64,000 nucleotides of DNA, taken from the NCBI RefSeq assembly GCF_045310675.1, contig NZ_JBJHZZ010000001.1, forward strand, positions 620,001 through 684,000. The letters run 5' to 3'. The notes under the pieces were generated by a model, which searched no databases, was not told the DNA's origin, and saw only the letters and a list, made by a program, of their open reading frames with translations. The first letter of the stretch is position 1. Each line of letters begins with the position of its first letter. The stretch is from Clostridium_AT stratigraminis (GTDB lineage: Bacteria > Bacillota > Clostridia > Clostridiales > Clostridiaceae). Shown here piece after piece: positions 60,439 to 64,000 of the stretch. A program made the translations under genes and the position numbers.

Positions 60439-63303
60439 TTATTTTCCACAATAAAACCTAAAGTCACATTCATTACAGGTCTTTAAGGAAGCCGCTTTTT
60501 GCTTATATTCTTTACGTAAAATCTTGTGAACTGTATCATCAAACGCTGCAATAGTAGCATCGACAGATGATTTCTGATAAGGATAAGTAATAGTCGGAAC
60601 TCCTGTTTCTTCACCAGTATAGTAAAGATGCATTTTACTTACCTTTTGTCCCGTACGCTTCTCAACAAGGTGTGCATATACTTGTAATTGTCTACGGTAG
60701 TGTTCCAGCCTTTCTACGTCTTTAATCATATCTGGCTTCTTCTCAGACTTAAAATCTACAAGTTCAACCGTATCACCTTCACCTTTTATAAGGTCGATGG
60801 TACCCTCAATTATGTAGTCTGGCTTTACAAGACTAACATTTACCTCGGCTTCTTTTATTGTGTTCCAATGTGTAGCTTGTCGTTCAGCATAACGTAAGAC
60901 TTGCTTGAGTGCCGCATTTCTCTGAGGTTCAGCAAGATATGTGCGTTCACTCTTAGTTAGCGAAGTATAGTTTGAATCGAACCATACAGTTATATTATCA
61001 GGTGTTATTAGATGTTCTTCACTACGAAGAGCTGCACGATGTACATCTTCAATCGTTTGGTGTACAAGCATACCGAATAACATAGCACTTACACGCACAG
61101 GTGCGAATCCTAACTCTTTGAATAGCTTGTATTGTATTGAACACGTTTCGTATACAGAAATATGTGATGTAAATGAAAATGCATCCTTGAGGTTAACATC
61201 TTTAACTACTTTAAAATTAAACTCGGATAAATCAAACTCTTGGCTATCTATGTTAGGTAAGTCGCCATATATCTCGCTAAAGTACATACTCGGAGTACGC
61301 TTATCCTCATTACAGGTGAGAATTAGCAAATCTTGCGCACGTGAAAATGCTGTATAGTAGAGTCTCCAAAAGTCAAAGAACTTTGTATCGTCGTGAGGCT
61401 CAAATGCAGGCCGCTTAAAATACTTTTCCTCAACAGTTTTTAACAAATCTTTATAAGATTTCCTAGGTATATTGCTTAGAGAGTCAACGAATACAATGGG
61501 AAACTCCATCCCCTTTGACTGGTGTATTGTCATAAACGAAACACAACCGCTTGGAGCGTACTCAGCATCATCCTCATACTCTGATATACCGCCATCGAAT
61601 AATAGCTTCAAATAAAGGTTGAAAAACCACTCTGTGTTATTGTTTATGTGCTTCTCACTTAAAACGTCTATGCGGTGCAGGTACTCAAACTTGCCTACAA
61701 CCTGCGTAAATAATGCGATATTGCGCGCTGGCCGCACATCAACAACACCAGCCGTCATATCAGTATCAATAATCTCCGAAAATGGTGCAAACTCGAACAT
61801 CTGATAAATCAACCCTGAATAAGAGTAATCAGTTGTTCCTTTAAGGTTAGTGTGTATCTTCCCTCGGTGTCGTATCCAATTACGAAAATCCGCAGACTCA
61901 GGCCTAACTAGGTATTCATTTGCCCCTACAATACAGCTTCGGAAGTAATTATAGTGTTCTGGGCGAATAAAATCATACTTCCCTTGTTCCAACCCCTGTA
62001 CATAGGTAGGAAACATTAGCATAAGACAGCCTATTAACAGTTTAATCTCTTCACGCTGAAAGAACATATCAGAACGTGGAGAGTAAACCTGTATGCCATT
62101 CTTCTCTAAGAAGTTAGCAAGCCCCACAACACGCTCGTGCTTTACTGAGTTAAATAGAAATGCGAGTTGGTTGTAATCAGCCAGCTTTCCTGAGTGTTTT
62201 AATTCGGTTATAAACCCTAAAATCTTTTCATACCACTCTTCTACATCTTCCACGCTCGATAACTTAACTACTGCAGGACTTTTTAAGTTAGACTTAACGT
62301 GAGGTTTAATTGTTTTATCAAAGCGAAATCCTCTCCAACGAAAGCGGAAACGAGCACCATCAGTAGTTGACATCCAAGTGTTGTAGAAGTCAACTATGTC
62401 GCTATTTGAACGGTAATTCACATCAAGAGGTATAACTTTGCAGACACCTTTGGCAAACTTCGAAGGGAACTCAAGGATATTACGGATGGTTGCACCTCTA
62501 AAGCGATACAGCCCTTGGTCATCATCGCCAACAACGCAGATGTTCTGATAATGATTACCAAGAAGAAATACTATTTGTTCTTGAATAAAGTTTGTATCCT
62601 GATACTCATCAACCATTATGTATCTGATTTTACTTTGCATATCCGATAAAACGGACGGATTGTTTATTAGCAACCAATAGGCTTCAACCTGAATAGCAGA
62701 GAAGTCCAAAAGATTGTTTTCAACTAATACCGATTTATATGTTTCTAAAATACTCCCGAGAGCTGAAATTTGTTTGTCTGGGTCTGCTTTTAAATCAGAA
62801 GGCTCTATCATCTCCTCAGATAGGTTGTTGACTAAGCCACATATCTCGCCTGCGTTGCGCCAAGCGCCTCCATTTGATAGTACCAAGTCTATACCATCAA
62901 TGCTGTTGAACCGTTTAATGTTCTGGAATACAGTATAGCTCTGGTCAAAAGCGTCCAGCGTACGATAATTCTTTTTAAGTCGAGTATACTCAAGGTTTTC
63001 CTTTATAATCCGCAAGCAAAGTGAATGGAATGTTCCTATATACATTTCATTTATGTTTACTTGGATTCCTCTAGCATCAAGCTCATTTGTAATTCTTGTT
63101 ATGAGTTCCTTTGCTGCTTTTTCCGTAAAAGTAGCCATCATAATATGTTCAGGCATAACTCCTCGTTCCTGAATCAAATAAATAGCACGCTGAACTAAGG
63201 TATAGGTTTTACCTGTTCCCGGACCAGCGGTTATAAGCACAGGTCCATCTGAAGTTTCAATGGCTAACCGTTGATTCTCGTTGGCATTACCAAAGTTAAA
63301 CAT
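60439..63303 (-). CDS. UvrD-type helicase fused to Fe-S PD-(D/E)XK nuclease
   Basis: 954 residues, AAGGGGGT ribosome binding site. SF1 helicase: AGPGTGKT (26-33), TFTEKAAKEL, GTFHSLCLRII, VDEYQDTN, GDDDQGLYRFRGA, DVNYRSN, and FMTIHQSKGMEFPIVFVDS. The C-terminal nuclease has GTIDLI..VELVDFKSE and QLQVYA. Four cysteines (about 721, then 943, 946, 952 in CNECDFRFYC) form an AddB/Cas4-type Fe-S cluster. It is first in order before mod and res, 24 nt apart. It may process ends made by Res or act as an added anti-phage module. Confidence 0.9.
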   Translation of the reverse strand: MFNFGNANENQRLAIETSDGPVLITAGPGTGKTYTLVQRAIYLIQERGVMPEHIMMATFTEKAAKELITRITNELDARGIQVNINEMYIGTFHSLCLRIIKENLEYTRLKKNYRTLDAFDQSYTVFQNIKRFNSIDGIDLVLSNGGAWRNAGEICGLVNNLSEEMIEPSDLKADPDKQISALGSILETYKSVLVENNLLDFSAIQVEAYWLLINNPSVLSDMQSKIRYIMVDEYQDTNFIQEQIVFLLGNHYQNICVVGDDDQGLYRFRGATIRNILEFPSKFAKGVCKVIPLDVNYRSNSDIVDFYNTWMSTTDGARFRFRWRGFRFDKTIKPHVKSNLKSPAVVKLSSVEDVEEWYEKILGFITELKHSGKLADYNQLAFLFNSVKHERVVGLANFLEKNGIQVYSPRSDMFFQREEIKLLIGCLMLMFPTYVQGLEQGKYDFIRPEHYNYFRSCIVGANEYLVRPESADFRNWIRHRGKIHTNLKGTTDYSYSGLIYQMFEFAPFSEIIDTDMTAGVVDVRPARNIALFTQVVGKFEYLHRIDVLSEKHINNNTEWFFNLYLKLLFDGGISEYEDDAEYAPSGCVSFMTIHQSKGMEFPIVFVDSLSNIPRKSYKDLLKTVEEKYFKRPAFEPHDDTKFFDFWRLYYTAFSRAQDLLILTCNEDKRTPSMYFSEIYGDLPNIDSQEFDLSEFNFKVVKDVNLKDAFSFTSHISVYETCSIQYKLFKELGFAPVRVSAMLFGMLVHQTIEDVHRAALRSEEHLITPDNITVWFDSNYTSLTKSERTYLAEPQRNAALKQVLRYAERQATHWNTIKEAEVNVSLVKPDYIIEGTIDLIKGEGDTVELVDFKSEKKPDMIKDVERLEHYRRQLQVYAHLVEKRTGQKVSKMHLYYTGEETGVPTITYPYQKSSVDATIAAFDDTVHKILRKEYKQKAASLKTCNECDFRFYCGK

Positions 63304-63378
63304 TACTTAATACCCCCTTAGGATTTACCTAATAATAAACTTGCTCTATTGTAGTTTTAATACTTATTGACAGCACAC

Positions 63379-63582
63379 CTATTGCATCATTTCCATAATA
63401 TCACTAATGTCGCACTCCAAAGCTACACATATCTTTTGTAGAGTTTCTGTGCTAACGTGTTGATTCTTACCAAGTTTAGTTATAGATGCCGAGCTTATTT
63501 TTGATAACTTCTGTAAGTCTTTCTTTTTCATATCTCGGTCTATAAGTAACTTCCATAGTTTCTTATAGCTAATCTCAGACAT
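63379..63582 (-). CDS. Small Cro/C1-type HTH regulator
   Basis: 67 residues from ATG 63582 after GAGGTGAGAAAA; a GTG 9 nt earlier overlaps that site. The whole protein is one XRE-like HTH: LWKLLIDRDMKKKDLQKLSKISSASITKLGKNQHVSTETLQKICVALECDISDIMEMM. It is the first gene of the helicase-mod-res transcript and may time expression like a controller (C) protein (inference). Confidence 0.85.
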   Translation of the reverse strand: MSEISYKKLWKLLIDRDMKKKDLQKLSKISSASITKLGKNQHVSTETLQKICVALECDISDIMEMMQ

Positions 63583-64000
63583 TTTTCTCACCTCTGCTTA
63601 AATAAGGACATTATACCACTTCAATCTACTTATTGCATATAAAATCTTTACAATAACAAGAATATTCTTTCGTATATTTGAGCAGTTAATAACTTTCTGG
63701 CCGCATTTTTTATTGTTTTAGTATGCTTGGTGTAGATATACTCCCTCAGGCACTATAAAAGTTTCTAAAAGGAGACTTAGCATCCAGTTCCCGTGCCCTT
63801 TATAATCAGATAAGGCAAACGTCCTAATAGGGCATACTGTAAACCAACTACGCAAACTCTGTAAAATAAATCCAAAAGTAGTTTGTTTAGACTTATTTTT
63901 GGTTTTTTAAACCAAAGTTTGTTAAAGTCTATTGACTATAGCTGATAGATAGTGCACTGTAGGATGTGTACAAATAATCAGTTGATTTCACGGACACTTA
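63583..64000. other. Upstream region of the HTH gene and window edge
   Basis: Promoter at 63610-63618; then AT-rich sequence with a nested inverted repeat at about 63888-63934 (TAGACTT..AAGTCTA outside TTGGTTT/AAACCAA). No gene seen to the window edge. The element continues past it. Confidence 0.5.
63610..63618 (-). promoter_or_regulatory. Extended -10 promoter of HTH-helicase-mod-res operon
   Basis: On the - strand TGGTATAAT (63618-63610), a TGnTATAAT extended -10, about 28 nt before the ATG. No clear -35, which suits an extended -10 promoter. Confidence 0.65.

Larger units (their letters stand above)
50551..64000. mobile_element. Integrated element interrupting cotJC (left end; right end outside window)
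   Basis: From the break in cotJC onward the sequence differs from the first 50 kb: higher G+C, many CGT/GCC-type codons, frequent GGCC, orphan small ORFs. Cargo seen: small conserved-looking ORFs, an orphan N6-adenine methyltransferase, an excisionase-type HTH protein, and a helicase-Mod-Res operon with HTH regulator. No integrase, terminase, capsid or conjugation gene is in the visible 13.4 kb. The junction is near 50545-50557. Confidence 0.75.

Overview
The window is AT-rich DNA from a spore-forming, strictly anaerobic Firmicute, most likely Clostridium sensu lato. The evidence is the base composition, strong AGGAGG-type ribosome binding sites with many TTG and GTG starts, spore-coat genes (CotF-like pair, CotJC), the lonB-lonA-engB order, SigI/RsgI, hydroxylamine reductase (Hcp) and an oxygen-sensing bacteriohemerythrin. 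I do not assign a species.

Regions: 1-4.9 kb is protein quality control and ribosome assembly (3' part of lonB, lonA, engB) plus a CPBP membrane protease. 4.9-6.6 kb is a cluster of tiny Cys-rich hydrophobic and Asn-rich proteins, followed by a bactofilin. 7-14 kb has a possible small RNA, surface proteins, a solute-binding lipoprotein, PerR, a PIN-PhoH ATPase and a phosphodiester glycosidase. 14-26 kb is an M50 protease and then two paralogous export modules ordered kinase1-regulator1-ATPase1-permeases / trmB / ATPase2-permeases-kinase2-regulator2. 26-32 kb has a beta-propeller lipoprotein, a DUF2156 protein, and a late-cobalamin cluster (cobC-like phosphatase, cobS, AIR-synthase-like kinase) with an SDR. 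32-43 kb has a membrane Ser/Thr kinase, an M3 peptidase, TspO, CotF-like coat proteins, hemerythrin, rsgI-sigI, an orphan sRNA candidate, a degenerate THEP1-like protein, D-serine ammonia-lyase and ComFB. 43-50 kb has an amidase, hcp, a DUF2680-like secreted protein, tRNA-Glu(CUC), an amino-acid permease and an ABC-F protein.

At about 50.55 kb the chromosome changes character. The spore-coat gene cotJC is cut in its N-terminal third, and from there to the right end everything looks foreign: different codon use, richer in G+C, small orphan ORFs, an orphan adenine methyltransferase, an excisionase-like HTH protein with a large inverted-repeat operator, and a right-hand operon of HTH regulator, UvrD-type helicase-nuclease, type III-like Mod and Res. 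The layout resembles the skin family of elements that sit in sporulation genes and are excised during sporulation. The far end and any recombinase lie outside the window.

Other points of interest are a four-copy two-hairpin repeat family with compensatory base changes, twin ATGAC-N4-GTCAT palindromes before the two exporter operons, two intergenic sRNA candidates, a CGGCCTA heptamer concentrated in the left part of the element, and a likely ATT-initiated zinc-ribbon protein.
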